Below, in pieces: positions 42,354 through 54,402 of a stretch of DNA of 64,000 nt. The DNA lies in contig CM042088.1 in assembly GCA_023512835.1 (NCBI GenBank), forward strand, positions 496,001-560,000. Reading direction: 5' to 3'. Within the stretch, counting starts at the first letter, position 1; each line of letters starts with the position of its first letter. The position numbers and the translations under genes are program-made. The notes below the pieces were generated by a model. It did no database searches. It worked only from the letters and a program-made list of their open reading frames with translations, and was not told the origin of the DNA. The stretch comes from Taxillus chinensis. Lineage: Eukaryota > Streptophyta > Magnoliopsida > Santalales > Loranthaceae.

Positions 42354-44660
42354 GACAACAGATTACACTTTTGGTGCCCAGACTTGTTTCGGGCGGTTAG
42401 GAGAAGCAACAACAGTGTCAACTATTCCGGATTTTACGTTTCTCGAAACTTTAGCTTTCCAGGTTGACTTAGATTTTTTCGTATTAGTTGCTTCTTTAAC
42501 TTGGGTTTTCTTAGGTGAGACGCTTCTAGGAGTTTTAGATTTAGATTTCCGAGAAGAACCCTTTTTGACAACCTGATTTTTATTGATTGAAAAGTGATTA
42601 CAAAACCAGTCATCAGTTAGACTCCAACATTCATAATGGTAGTGGCCTATTTCACGACATATCGAACAGACACTATGATGTGGAGTTACAACAGGGGATA
42701 CAGGTTTCTTTGGCTTAACAGGTTTCTCTCTGTTCCCTATGGCCTAATACTTTGCGAACGGGTGACGCACTCTTGGCCCTAGATACGTCAACCTTAGCCT
42801 TTTCTTTGTTTCTGGGTGCTTGTAGTTTCGGCTTTAACTACGGTAACCTTCCCTTCATCGTTTGGTGTGGGTGCTACTACTTCGGGATTAGCGAGGCGGC
42901 CTGCGTTTCGCAATCATAAACTATGGTGCCACCTGAAACAAAACCATCCAACGGTTTAGATGTACTAATGGGATATAGGTTGGTTAGTTTTGGAGTGTAG
43001 TTCGGAGGGCACTCAGTAGTTGGAGCAGTGGAAGTGGATTCGGATCCTAGGCCAGGTTTGACTCGGATATTGTCAGGATTAGTTCTAAATGTAGAGGCTA
43101 TTTCTCCAGATTTTAGCCATTTACGATTTATTTCCTTTTCCTTCTCAAGTTCAATCTCGAGTCTTTTAAGATTTACATTCATGCCTGTGAGGTTGGTATT
43201 CAGCAGGTGATTCTCAGCTCTTAGGTCGTGATACCAAACCTCCCTACTTCGATAGTCAGCTATGTCCTATTCAAGTTTAGAAACAGTAAGTTCTAGGCGT
43301 TTAGTCTGACCGCTCATATTTTGATACATTTGAGTAATTATTAATCTCTCATTCTTTTCATCATCATGTTCCTTAGTAAGAGATTCTAGTTTACTCAAGA
43401 GCTCAGAGATAGAAGGTACCTCAGTGTTTGCCATGAGGCAGACGTTCGCCTTTTCCATTGGTTCGTCGTCTGAATATTCCTCTTCATCTTCCGAGCCACT
43501 GTTGTATTTTGAGACAAACGCCTTCCTCTTCATTTTGCTGTTGTCTAAGGTGGAGCGTCGGGGTTTGACCTTGTCATCCTTGTCGGCCATCTTGGGTTTG
43601 GATCTACAGTCCTTAGCCCAATGACCAGGTTTCCCGCGATTGTAGCGGTCTTGGGATGTCGACTCCGACCGCTCCTTCCTTCTCGAGGAAGAGCAAGAGC
43701 CTCTTCTGAATCCTTTTCTGCTTTTCCGCAGGAATCGTGTGAAGGATTTCACCAAAAGTGCTATTTCTTCTTCCATGTCCGAGTCAGAGTTTTCTGACTC
43801 TTCCGTATCATCCTCCGTCAGCATGTTTGGTCCAGCCGTAGCCTTAAGAGCTACCCCCTTTTCTTTCTGAGCTATCTTCTCATCTCGGTCAGTGTATTTG
43901 AATCTGACCTCATGAGTCCATAGCTCTCCATATAGCTCTTCAAGGGGAGCATACGCGATTGTCTTTGGATTGCATCTCGGAGTCGCTTGGAGTAATAGCG
44001 ATCCGGCATGGAACGAAAGAACTTTTCATTTATTTGGAACCGAGTGTAGTGCTCGTTGATAGTTTTCAATTCCAGGATAAGCTTGCCGAATCGCCGATAG
44101 ATGCTCTCCAGGGATTCACCAGGTTTGTGGTTGAAGCTCTCAAAATTCTGTCTGAGAGCACAAATGACGTTCTGCATCTGGGACTGACTTCCTTCATATA
44201 GAATAGTCAATTTGTCCCACACAGCTTTTGCTGTCATGCAACCCTAGACGTCCGTGAAAGCCTCTGAATCCAAGGACGATGTCACGTAAGCTAGAGCCTT
44301 TTCACTGGCGTATTGCCAGGCTCTTTCATCGTGAGTGAGTTCAGCATCAGTCTTTGGTCTCCTGACCCCATTTTCTCCAATGGTCATCGGAATGGGAAGC
44401 TCCTGATGAAGACACGGCCACATTAGATGATCATGACAGGTCATGAACATCTTCATGCGAGCTTTCCACTAGGAGAAAAGCTCTAGTGTGAACTTTGGCG
44501 GTTTGCTTAAAGTGTAGCCTGAACTCTGTGGTTGAGGAGCAGCGGTAGTAGCAAGTTGAGGTGGATCAACATTTTCACTGCTGCTTCGGTTGGGAAGGGG
44601 CTCTTGAGCTCCCTCGGAGTTGAGGCGGGTATTGAATAGCATGCTGCTTTCTTCGGCCAT
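42354..44660 (-). pseudogene. gag: E3 gag with coiled coil and CCHC motifs
   Basis: The ATG at 44660 (MAEESSMLFNTRLNS) starts a large gag, broken by several stops and frameshifts. The core frame (44237-43872) has KAVWDKLTILYEGSQSQMQN, GESLESIYRRFGKL and a C-terminal DE-rich part. The CCHC reads RYNRGKPGHWAKDC, with the first two Cys changed. A coiled coil (EHDDEKNERLIITQMYQN, ELEKEKEINRKW) follows. A second CCHC-type CSICREIGHYHYEC lies near 42620-42680. A long coiled-coil Gag is characteristic of Sireviruses. Confidence 0.85.
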
Positions 44661-44707
44661 TTTTAAGTTGAGAGGGAGTTAGGGATCTCTACGAGCAGGT
44701 AGAACTT

Positions 44708-44719
44708 GCTTTGATACCA
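44708..44719 (-). other. E3 primer binding site
   Basis: The complement reads TGGTATCAAAGC, a tRNA-Met-type PBS with one A for G, two bases from the 5' LTR. Confidence 0.85.
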
Positions 44720-44721
44720 CT

Positions 44722-46133
44722 TGTTGGTCCCGGAGAGCCTAAAGGGGGGGGGTGAATAGGCTCTCTAAAAAATCTTTCTCTCTCTTAATGGCTTAGACAC
44801 TCACTCTGGTTAAACGGATAAAATCAGTGCGAAAGGTTAACCAGGTAGTGGAAGTATGTTGCTTTATTATTTGAAGATAATTACAACAAGGCAAAACAGC
44901 GTTTTAGATGATTACAACACAACACTCTGTTATAGATACACACACTTGGCAGAAAGTCTCTGTCTATTGGCTCTTTACAAGATATACGCTTGTAAGTGTA
45001 TAAGTACAAGTAAGCATGCGCGCATATCTAATTTACATTGCTTCAGGCATATATATAGACACTCTAGAAATCTATCTTGGAACTGCATTTTCCGAGCAGT
45101 GTAAAGCATTGAAGTTCTTCATCGGAAAATGCTGAAGCTTTAATTGCTACGGATGTGGAGCTCGAAATATTGGAAGCATAAGTTGTAATGAATTCTTTGC
45201 TTGATTCCAAGTGCATTTGAGACCGCGTCCACATCTCCGCGTGACCCACGTGTATGGTAATTCAGGTCTACAACAGGTTTGTCTTACATCAGGATGAAGC
45301 GAGCTGATTGTAATTAATGCGGCTCGGAAATGATGAAGCAGCGTCTTCTTAGTCCGTCATAAGGTTCCTTACTCCGTATCAGCGAAGCTCGGATCCTTAC
45401 TCCGTGTCAGTGGTTGCTTACTCCGTGTGAATGAAGTCCTGGAATCCTTGCTCTATGTCAGCGCTTCCTTACTCCGCATGAGTAGTGGTTCAGAGAGCTT
45501 ACTCCGCATCAGCGCTTCCTTACTCCGCATGAGTAGTGGTTTGGAGAGCTTATTCCGCATCAGCGCTTCCTTACTCCGCATGAGTAGTGGTTCGGAGAGC
45601 TTACTCCGCATCAGCGCTTCCTTACTCCGCATGAATAATGGTTCGGATTCCTTATTCCGCATTTGATGTCCTTACTCCGCAACAATTGTCCTTGCTCCGT
45701 TCAAATGAGACTTGGATTTCTCAGTCCGTGTCTTCCTTTTCTTTAGTTCAGTGGAGTGACAATTTCGATTCTCTCTTCACAACAGGTCTCTCTTATTCCG
45801 TGCGAGTGGTAGACTTCGAATCTCATTCCATATCAATTGACTTAGCCAAATTAAGAATTAGATACGGGTTCCTTAAGTCATTTTGTCAAGTATTTAGTTC
45901 GCACGAAAAGTCCTTACTCCGGGTAAAGACTCGGTTATGTACCAAGTGAATGACGATACTCATCATGATTCGGATCAGGATTATGTATCCTGTCCTTAGC
46001 TTTGTTCTCACACGAGTAGGTCCGGATTTAGAGTTAACTCATCTTACGAGACTTAATGGTAAACATGAAACATCTCGAGTCAAATTACATAGGGTTTGTT
46101 CTGCATTATGCAAATTCTCGGTTTGATCCAACA
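44722..46133 (-). repeat. E3 5' LTR
   Basis: The LTR is 1412 bp. It has four tandem 51-bp units (45458-45661), many CTTACTCCG motifs, and a C/G homopolymer tract near 44744-44752. It is close in sequence to the 3' LTR apart from copy number. Confidence 0.92.
45458..45661 (-). repeat. 51-bp minisatellite, four units
   Basis: Units begin TCAGCGCTTCCTTACTCCGC at 45458, 45509, 45560 and 45611. The 3' LTR has two units (23063 and 23114). Each unit contains two CTTACTCCG motifs. Confidence 0.92.
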
Positions 46134-47054
46134 ACTACAAAGCCTGAAGCAAAACTTCACAACTTCCTACAGGTTCTAACTTAAATCTTCGAGTCACCGA
46201 ACCTACGAGGCATTTACCTTCGAGGCGGACTTACAACCTTAAACATAGCCACTTAGCGATATTGTCAACTAGGGTTTGTATAGCAAGTCTACGCCGTCCT
46301 GAGCGCTTTAGTGCATTAATGACACATTAATTGCTGCCGACTACCACCCACGGATGAACGGTCAAGATCGATCGCATGCCAAATACGCAAGTATGGGCAT
46401 CTAATCTACAAATCAAAGCGGATCAACCCATCCCCCGACATTCGCATTTTCAGTGGCGGGAAGTCGATCTATCGGGATGGATATCATGGCGCACGAGCAC
46501 TTTAATCTTAAACATATATCTCTCACGCACTTAACGACAAAATCAAGAGTTTAACCTCTCTCTCAAAAGAAGGAAACACACAAAACACAAGAAGGTGGTT
46601 CCGACAGACTTAAAAGAAACAATCCTTTGCAAAACAAAACAAGTGTTCCAACGATAGAGAGGCTCTGTGAGAATCCTTCCAAGTGTTGTGCGCCACGTTC
46701 AATCAAGAACAAGAGTAATCCATCCGACTATTCACAAACCTCTTGTTCATCAAAGATCTAGCACTTCCATTAAGTCGAAATCTCTGTGTTGTTTGTTTTC
46801 CACACTTCGATATATCATAAACCTTCTCTTTCACAACTGAGATCTGTTGAGAAAAGAGCATTTACTTTTATCTCAGTTTTGTCTAATAGTTCATCATCAC
46901 TCACGATATCCTCACAATACTACTGTCGTCTTCTCCATAAATACTTCCATCATAGTCATCTGTAGAGGAATCCAAAACCAGCTAACAGTCTAGCTTCCAC
47001 ACACGAAGAAAGTCTATTCACCCCCCCCCCTCTAGACTCACTTTGGGACCTACA
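46134..47054 (+). repeat. EX 5' LTR, second part
   Basis: Begins with the duplicated ACTAC of E3 and continues the LTR left at 22325 (TCGAGTC and CGAGG motifs persist). It ends with a ten-base C run and GGGACCTACA. The likely promoter cannot be pinned down. The full LTR without E3 is about 1.75 kb. Confidence 0.82.
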
Positions 47055-47056
47055 AT

Positions 47057-47070
47057 TGGTATCAGAGCAG
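47057..47070 (+). other. EX primer binding site
   Basis: TGGTATCAGAGCAG, a perfect tRNA-Met-type core, two bases after the LTR. Confidence 0.9.
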
Positions 47071-47095
47071 TTCTACAACTCCGTAGAGATCCCTA

Positions 47096-49151
47096 ATGGC
47101 CGACATGGATTCCAGCAGTGCAGCTCCAGCTCCTGAGCAAGCTCCAATTCCTATTGAGGAACTTGAAGCCAGTCGTGCTCCAGAGGAAGGAGCGACTGGA
47201 GACCAGGAGTAGGAAGAACCGAGTACCAGCAGCAACAACGAAGAACAAGAAAACTTCTATGATGTTTTGCCTAGCTCATCCTTCCAAGTACCTATGTGCA
47301 CACCTGCTTGTTTTTCCAAATGGAAAGCAAGGATGAGAGCACACCTAGACATGCTCGACACGTAACTCTGGGAAACGATAAAGAACAAACCTTTCACTCC
47401 AAAGATTTTGCAGAGAGGTCGGTTAATGACAAAAGACCCAGATAGTTGGTCTAAGGTGGAGCAGTGGAAAGTAAAGCTCGGCTTTAAGACAAAAACCATA
47501 CTTTTCTCTCCACTCGATGATGACACGTTCACGGATGTGCAGGATCTTAAGACTGCTAAAGAGGTATGGGACAAGCTCTGTCTCATCTACGAGGGAGATG
47601 AGCAAATACAGGACAACAAGATCTCCATGCTCAAACAAGAGTATGAAGCCTTCAGATGTGAATCGAAGGAGTCATTGGACAGTATCTATAAACGGTTCAC
47701 AGGTCTGATTCAACGGATGAAGACTTACAACGTTGAGATCTCTCAGAAGGACAAGAATGACAAATTTCTGAGATCCCTACCCTTGAGACTGCTGATAAAG
47801 ACATCAGCCATCCGTCAACTGAAGGAATGGAAGACTTGTGCCTTGGAAGCATTATATGGGGACCTCAAGACGTTTGAAATGCAAAAAGAAGAGCTTGGGG
47901 CATTTGACAACCCTTCTAAGAAAAAGGAAAAGTCTGTTGACTTTAAGGCTGCTACTGAACCCCGGGAACCATCTTCAGAAGAGGAAGAAGATGAAGCTGA
48001 TGAACTTGTTTCAAATAGAGCCTCAGATGAAGAAGTGGCATTTCTGATCAAGAAACTGCTGAAGAGAAGGGAGAACTACAAGAGAAAAGCAAGGTAGTCA
48101 TCCTCATCCTTTTCTAAGGGAAAGGATAAGGAGAAGTTGCAATGCTACCACTGCAACAAGCCCGGCCACTTCGCTGCCGACTGTTATAAGCTGAAGAGGG
48201 AGAAAAAGGAGGCAGCTGAGCAAAAGAAGAAGACCAAAGGCTCCTCAAGTAGGAAGGATGACAAGAGGAAGAAGGCTCTTGTCACTAACAAGTTTAACAG
48301 TGAAACTGAGGAGGAAGAAGAATCTTCTAACGTTGAGAAGAAAGAGAAAGGTGTCATCTCGCTTCATGGCTGATAATTCACCTCCCCTCAAGGTAAGAAC
48401 CTACGAACAGCTCTACATTGAATATGAAGATACCTATAGAGCTCTAAAAGACATAGAGGAACAATTTCTCCCTATGAAAGCTGACATAGAAAGATACTAT
48501 TCTAAACTCAAACAGCTTTCATGTGAATATAGAGACTCTATAGATGATTATGAAAGAACAGAGAGAAGATTAAGAGCTGAAGTGAGAGAGATGAGAAGCA
48601 CACACGATGATCTTTTGAACAAAGTTGAACAACTAAAAATGGCGAATAAAGACATCGATATGCTTGAAAAGGAACTAGCTAAAACTAAAGGTGAACTGGA
48701 AAAGGAAAGACTAATCGATCAAAAGTGGCAAGATTCTGCTGAAATTGCAGCCCACTTTAGGACCACTCCAGATGTTAAAGGTCTAGCCTTAGGTCTAGGT
48801 TTCTCTGGAGACCAAATAGCCAAGGCCCAGACTTACCCTGTACAGACCAAGTGTCTTGCTGGCTTTGTTCCTGCTGGCAGTGTGCTCCTTAAGTGTGGAA
48901 AGGAGGTACCAATGGCTGTTGCTAGTCCACCCAAACCACTAACACCCAAACTCAAACACCTGGGTACTGTTGCATCTCAGGACAGTGATGCAGTAGTTGC
49001 TAAGATAAAACTGAAAGTTGAACCTTCAGTCAACTTGTCCTCTACATCCCAATGCAAGGGTAAGGGTGTAGTAATTCCAGAGACAAAACCAAGTAAACAC
49101 ACTACTACATTTGAGACTGGTTCATCCAGCAAGGTAGCAATTCCAGCCTAA
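47096..49151 (+). pseudogene. gag: EX gag, coiled-coil Sirevirus type, three stops and one frameshift
   Basis: The ATG at 47096 (MADMDSSSAAP) opens the frame. In-frame stops at 47210 (TAG), 47363 (TAA) and 48095 (TAG) all lie in one frame, so the Gag core is otherwise continuous: CFSKWKARMRAHLDML, KTAKEVWDKLCLIYEGDEQ, ESLDSIYKRFTGLI. CYHCNKPGHFAADC (48143-48184) is an intact CCHC knuckle. A frameshift near 48360 leads to a long heptad-rich segment (LEKELAKTKGELEKERLIDQ and flanks), the coiled coil. Confidence 0.88.
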
Positions 49152-49563
49152 GTTTGTCTCTGATGGTAGAGTTAAGAACGGTCTAGGATATGTGAGAGAA
49201 CCTAGGAAACCTCTTAACACTCCAGCAAAACCCTTGAGACAGAGTGTTCAACCCAAACCTATCAAATGCCCCATCTGTTGTGAAGTTGAACACCTCTCTT
49301 ATCAGTGCAGATTCTACCCTGAGTATCTTAGGAAGGAGATTGCCACAGAAATCAGGGTAAACCATAAACTGCTGAATTTCTCTAAAAATCTGCAGCGCAA
49401 CAACAACTCTGATAGGAAGAAACAAACCAGGCACACACAGGCTACCTATTCACTTTTGGGGACAATAAAAAGGGTAAGATTGTTGGTAAGGGTACTCCCT
49501 CTAATGGTTCTGTTTCAATTCAGAATGTATCTGTTGTTCAAGGTCTTAAACATAACCTGTTGA
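49152..49563 (+). pseudogene. EX gag C-terminus and protease remnant, active site deleted
   Basis: A second CCHC (CPICCEVEHLSYQC, 49267-49308) is intact. Then sequence jumps from a Gag-like tail to GDNKKGKIVGKGT in a shifted frame. The WILDSGCSGHMT block found in E3 and E6 is absent, so the protease catalytic Asp is deleted. Confidence 0.8.
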
Positions 49564-49573
49564 GCATAAGTAA

Positions 49574-50720
49574 TTGTGTGACAATGGTTATGAAGTTTTA
49601 TTCACTAAACACACCTGCACAGTTATGGACCTTGTCTCCAAAGAGGTGAAACAAAATGGGCATAAACAAGGCAATGTCTACAAGTTGGTCTTTGGTAATG
49701 CTCAATCTGCTGAACCAATTTGTTTTCTGTCCAAAGCTTCACCTGACATTAGTTGGTTGTGGCACAAGAGATTTGGCTATTTGAGCTTTAAGACTGTCTA
49801 AACTGGCATCTCTTGATTTGGTTGAGGGCTTACCCAAGCATGTTTATGAGAAAGAACACCCTTGTAGGGATTGTCAGCTGGGCAAGCAGGTTAAACATTC
49901 CTTTAAGAGTGTAGACAAAACCTCAATCACACAACCACTCGAACTTCTGCACATGGACCTATGTGGACTAATAAATGTGTCTTCCTTATTTGGTGCACGA
50001 TACTTTCTTGCAGTAGTAGATGACTATACCAGATACACATGGGTCGTGTTTCTCAAAAACAAAACTGAAACATTTGAGAATCTTGTTGAACTCTTCAATT
50101 GGGTCACAAATGTTAAAAGTCTTTCTATTAAGTACATTCGCAGTGATCATGGCAAGGAATTTGATTTTTCTGATATGTTAGAGTTTTGTACTGAACATGG
50201 TATCCAGCATAATTTCTCAGCACCAAGAACTCCACAACAAAATGGAGTGGCTGAAAGAAAGAATCGAACATTAGTTGAAGTAGCTAGAACCATGTTGATA
50301 GGAGCTCAGTTCCCAAAATCACTATGGGCTGAAGCTATTGCCACTGCTTGTTATGTACAAAACAGAACTCTAATTAACAAACGAGCCATAAAAACACACT
50401 ATGAGTTATGAAAGGGAAGAAGACCAAACATTAGTCACCTAAGGATCTTCGGGTGTATTTGCTACATTCTCAACAATGGCAAGGATTACTTGAACAAGTT
50501 TGATGCCAAATCAGATGATGGATATCTTGTTGGATATTCCATGACTAGCAAGGCTTATCGTGTATTTAATAGAAGAACCAAAGTTGTTGAAGAGTCTATT
50601 CATGTTTCTTTTGATGAGACTAACCATGGAATGCAGAAAGGAGACCCAAATGTAAATGAAGTGTAGGACATTGTCATTGTAGAAGACCAAGACACAGATA
50701 ATCCCACTACAACATAAACA
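49574..50720 (+). pseudogene. pol: EX pol: integrase
   Basis: Frames 49574-49801 and 49818-50411 carry WLWHKRFGYLSF (the second His of HHCC is Tyr), CRDCQLGKQ, MDLCGLINVS, RSDHGKEFDF and PQQNGVAERKNRTL. The three catalytic acidic residues are present. A frameshift lies at about 49800, and a TGA at 50409 precedes GRRPNISHLR. The downstream tail (KSDDGYLVGYS, VVEESIHVSFDE) is interrupted again at about 50666. Confidence 0.88.
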
Positions 50721-52556
50721 ATGGAAGATGTACCTGAACCTGATGAACATAGAACTGAACCGGTTGCTAAGGAACCAAGTCCAAAACTAGCAGAAAATCA
50801 TTACTCTAACACTCAACCTGTTCAGTCTCTGCCACTTCTACCAGCCCAAGAACCTGACATGGAGCAATTGGGCATTCATCATGAAGAAAGAGAAGACCTT
50901 CCAAAGGCAAGAAGAAGGTTAAAGGACCACCCTTCTGAACTGATAATTGGAGATCCTGCTGCACGAGTTAAAACAAGGGCTGCCACACTTCATGAAAATT
51001 TGTATATGTGTTTCCTATCACAAGTGGAGCCAAAATCAGTTGATGATGCAATTCAGGATCACCATTGGATTAATGCGATGCAAGAAGAATTAAATCAGTT
51101 CAAAAGACAGAAAGTATGGGAGTTGGTCAACAGGCCCAGATCACAGCAAGTCATTGGCGTGAAATGGATCTTCAGAAACAAACTTGATGCTGATGGTGTC
51201 ATAATCAGAAAACAGGCCAGACTGGTTACAAAAGGATACAAACAAGAAGAAGGAATTGACTATGATGAAACCTTTGCACCAGTTGCTAGACTGGAGGCCA
51301 TTCGCATGTTCCTAGCATATGCAGCATTCAAGAACTTCAAAGTTTATCAGATGGATGTCAAGAGTGCTTTCTTGAATAGAGACCTCCAAGAAGAAGTCTA
51401 TGTTGAACAACCACCCGGATTTCTAGAGCCAAACCAAGAGAACAAGGTATACAAACTGAAAAGGGCTCTTTATGGACTAAAACAAGCTCCCAAAGCGTGG
51501 TATGAAACATTGTCAGAGTTTCTGATCAAGAATAAGTTCAGAAAAGGCAAAATTGACCCCATACTATTTCTCAAGGAAGGAAAAGGATCACCCTCGATAG
51601 TCCAAATTTATGTAGATGACATCATTTTCGGATCAAGGGACAAAAAGCAATGTGAAGACTTCTCCTATCTAATGAAAAGTGAATATGAAATGAGTATGAT
51701 GGGAGAACTCTCATTTTTCCTTGGATTGGAGGTCAAGTAGTTGGAGGATGGGATTTTTATCGGTCAAACCAAATACACAAAGGAGATCCTGAAGAAGTTT
51801 AAGATGATCGATGTGACACACATGAAAACTCCCATTCCTACAAACGTTAAACTGGATATGGATGAAGCAGTCAAGGAGGTGGATATCTCAGAATACAGAA
51901 GCATGATTGGATCCTTGCTATACCTGATAGCAAGCAAACCAGACATAATGTTTGCAACATGCATCTGTGCCAGATACCAAGCTAATCCCAAGGAATCTCA
52001 TTTGTCACATGTCAAGAGGATTATGCGGTATCTGAAGGGAACTGAGAATTTGGGACTATGGTATCCAAGAGAGTTTGATTTTAAACTGAGAGGATATTCA
52101 GATGTAGACTTTGCAGGATGCAGGATTGATAGAAAGAGCACAAGTGGAACATGCCAACTTCTTGGAAATAGACTTGTATCCTGGTTTAGTAAGAAACATA
52201 ATTCAGTTTCAACCTCCACAGCTGAAGCTGAATATATTGCTGCAGGAAGCTATTGTGCTCAATTGCTTTGGATGGCTAGTCAACTTTCAGACTATGGGTT
52301 TAACCTGAAGGTCGTGCCTCTATATTGTGACAATACAAGCGCCATTGCAATCTCCAACAATCCTGTTATGCATCCCAAAACCAAGCACATTGAGGTCAGA
52401 CATCACTTCATACGTGACCATGTGCTAAAGAAAGATATTTCCCTGGAGTATATATCCACTGATGACCAGCTTGCCGACATATTCGCCAAACCACTGCAAG
52501 AAGCCAGGTTCAATGAACTTCTGACAAAACTTGGCATGTTAGATTTAAATTCATAA
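50721..52556 (+). pseudogene. pol: EX pol: reverse transcriptase and RNase H, one stop
   Basis: The frame is nearly intact: [100 protein letters not shown] (catalytic YVDD), FFLGLEVK. A single TAG at 51738-51740 interrupts, after which SKPDIMFATCICARYQ and RNase H motifs (STAEAEYIAAGSYCAQ, YCDNTSAIAISNNPVMH, DQLADIFAKPL) continue in frame to TAA. Confidence 0.93.
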
Positions 52557-54402
52557 GTCTCACAGCATGTCTTGTGTTTCATTTCAACCTAATTACCTGT
52601 GCATGAACATAAGTATGACACTGTTAATAACTGTTTATATCTCTATGAAAATTAGTAATGACTAAATGTGATTTATGCATGTCCACTGCGGGAAAGTGAG
52701 AAATCACATGGATGAAACTTGCTACCTCTGAACTTAGTTCAAGTCTTTTGTGCAACCTGTCATGAATCCTTAAGTCTTGAGTGAAATGAGTGCAATTCCC
52801 TTTATGTTTAAATTAAATGATATTCCCATTACTTGTCATTTTATTCTGAGTGAATATCACCTGTGTGGTATTACATTCATTAACTAGCAGGAATTGTTGT
52901 ATCTCATGGTACTGTTGGCTTGCACGGAAAGGATCCTCAATGATTTAATGCTCAAAGGATGACTGAGACTGTAGTATTTGGGAATCATAAAAAGCCTATT
53001 ACTTAAAAAGAGCCACTACCTTTCGCTAGAAAAAGGCAAGGTGAAAAAGGCAAAAAGTATAATAGAAAATAGATTGACTGCCTATCTTAGGGGGAGTCCT
53101 CACTATTCCCCCAGATTGTGTCTTTGTTAGAGTAATAGTTGGAGGTCAAATTGTATGATCATGTGATTCAAAAAGATACTGTGTTGAGCTCTGTCCTTGT
53201 AAAAAGGCTCATGAATAAGCACTGAAAAATTGTGCTCCACAAAGAAAAGAGACAACTCACACAGACAAGCTGAATGATCAAACTCCAAACTCTACCTATA
53301 CTATGTTGTAAATTAGGCAATGATAGAGTGTGTGTTCTGATTCTCAATAGGGCCATCTTGTCTCTCAAGTCATCTATGCTGAACTGAAAATCATTGTTGG
53401 ATCAGGTTTGTGGTAAGATTCGGTTGACCATGAGCATACGAAACAGTGTAATTCTAGTTCCTGAATGAAACTCACATGCTGATCCAAGAGTGAGAGGGTG
53501 AGGCCTCCGCTGAGTGAGTTTTGCTAAATGTGTGAGGAGACTTTAAATTCATGACTGGGTTGCTGCAATTGATAAACCATGGTTTACTAGATGCTATGTT
53601 AACATAGTGATCAGTTTCTGGCACATGATGTAGTGTGATGAAATACTTAATCATTTCTAAGGTAAATGGAAAGTTAAATGGTAGTGATGCAGTAGCCATA
53701 CATGTAAACCAGGTCTTACGGTTGAAAGAAATCGAGTTCGGGCACGTAATCTCAATTCCACTCACAACATTGTTCATCATGAATAATATTATGTGAATTG
53801 TCATATACATCCCATATGTGTTGTTAAGTGTTAAAAAAGTCTAGAGAAATTCACCATTCGCTGAATTCGTCGTCGACCTCGAAGCAAATTACATCGAAGA
53901 ACCTGGGCTCGAAGCTCTTGCTTGGAAGCCTCGAAGGTCGAAGCCTTGAAGCATCCTAATGCGGCTTCATAGAGTCATAGTCCAAAGGATCGAAGCGAGA
54001 CGGAATCTGTCACTTGCTACTCAAGCATCGTAGACACGTCGGTATGTCACTGTGCACTTAAAATTAAATTTACACCGACTTAAGGGGTGACGTGCACTCG
54101 TTGCTTGAGTACTCCAACGGGTGGATCCGGATAATAAAGAGGCGGGTCGAGAGAAAGAACGCGGACCATGAAGATGAACCGACGAGTAAGTGACTTCTAC
54201 AGTACACTTCTCAACTCATATATAAGTCACTGATAGAGACGGAGCTCGAAGGTATCTTTGTCGTTTTCACACTCGAACCGTAACCCTAGAACTCTCTCTC
54301 TCTCTCTTCGATTTTGTCTATTTCTCTCTTTCTCTCTCCCCGACCACCTTCGAACCTTACAATCTCTCTCTACGAGTGTCTCTTTCTCTCTCTACAAGCT
54401 CA
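52557..54402 (+). other. EX post-pol spacer
   Basis: 1.85 kb with no supported ORF. A PPT-like TTAGGGGGAGT is at about 53087-53097 with a complementary ATTCCCCCAG close by (53113-53122). Short CGAAGG-type motifs occur at about 53880-54000. The last 190 bp look like a promoter and leader for ORF3. Confidence 0.65.
54218..54402 (+). promoter_or_regulatory. Putative promoter and CT-rich leader of EX ORF3
   Basis: TATA-like ATATATAA at 54218-54225, followed by CCGTAACCCTAGAACTC and a long CT-rich run (about 54290-54395) directly before the ATG at 54403. The layout is that of a plant promoter. Use is inferred. Confidence 0.45.

Larger units (their letters stand above)
22326..46133 (-). mobile_element. 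E3: Sirevirus-like Ty1/copia with a PMD-like/Ulp1 third ORF
   Basis: Minus-strand element with LTRs beginning TGTTGGATCAAACCGAG and ending GGGACCAACA, PBS, gag, PR, INT, RT, RNase H, a spacer of 1.8 kb, a third ORF of about 2.7 kb, a PPT and the 3' LTR. The target duplication is ACTAT/ACTAC (22321-22325 and 46134-46138). Two later insertions, E4 and a solo LTR, lie in ORF3. Without them E3 would be about 13.1 kb, which is long for copia but in range for Sireviruses with extra ORFs. Confidence 0.9.

Noticed and set aside
47020..47032. C homopolymers at the copia LTR ends as assembly artefacts
   Set aside because: They recur at the same position in EX, E3 and E6; exact lengths may still be unreliable.
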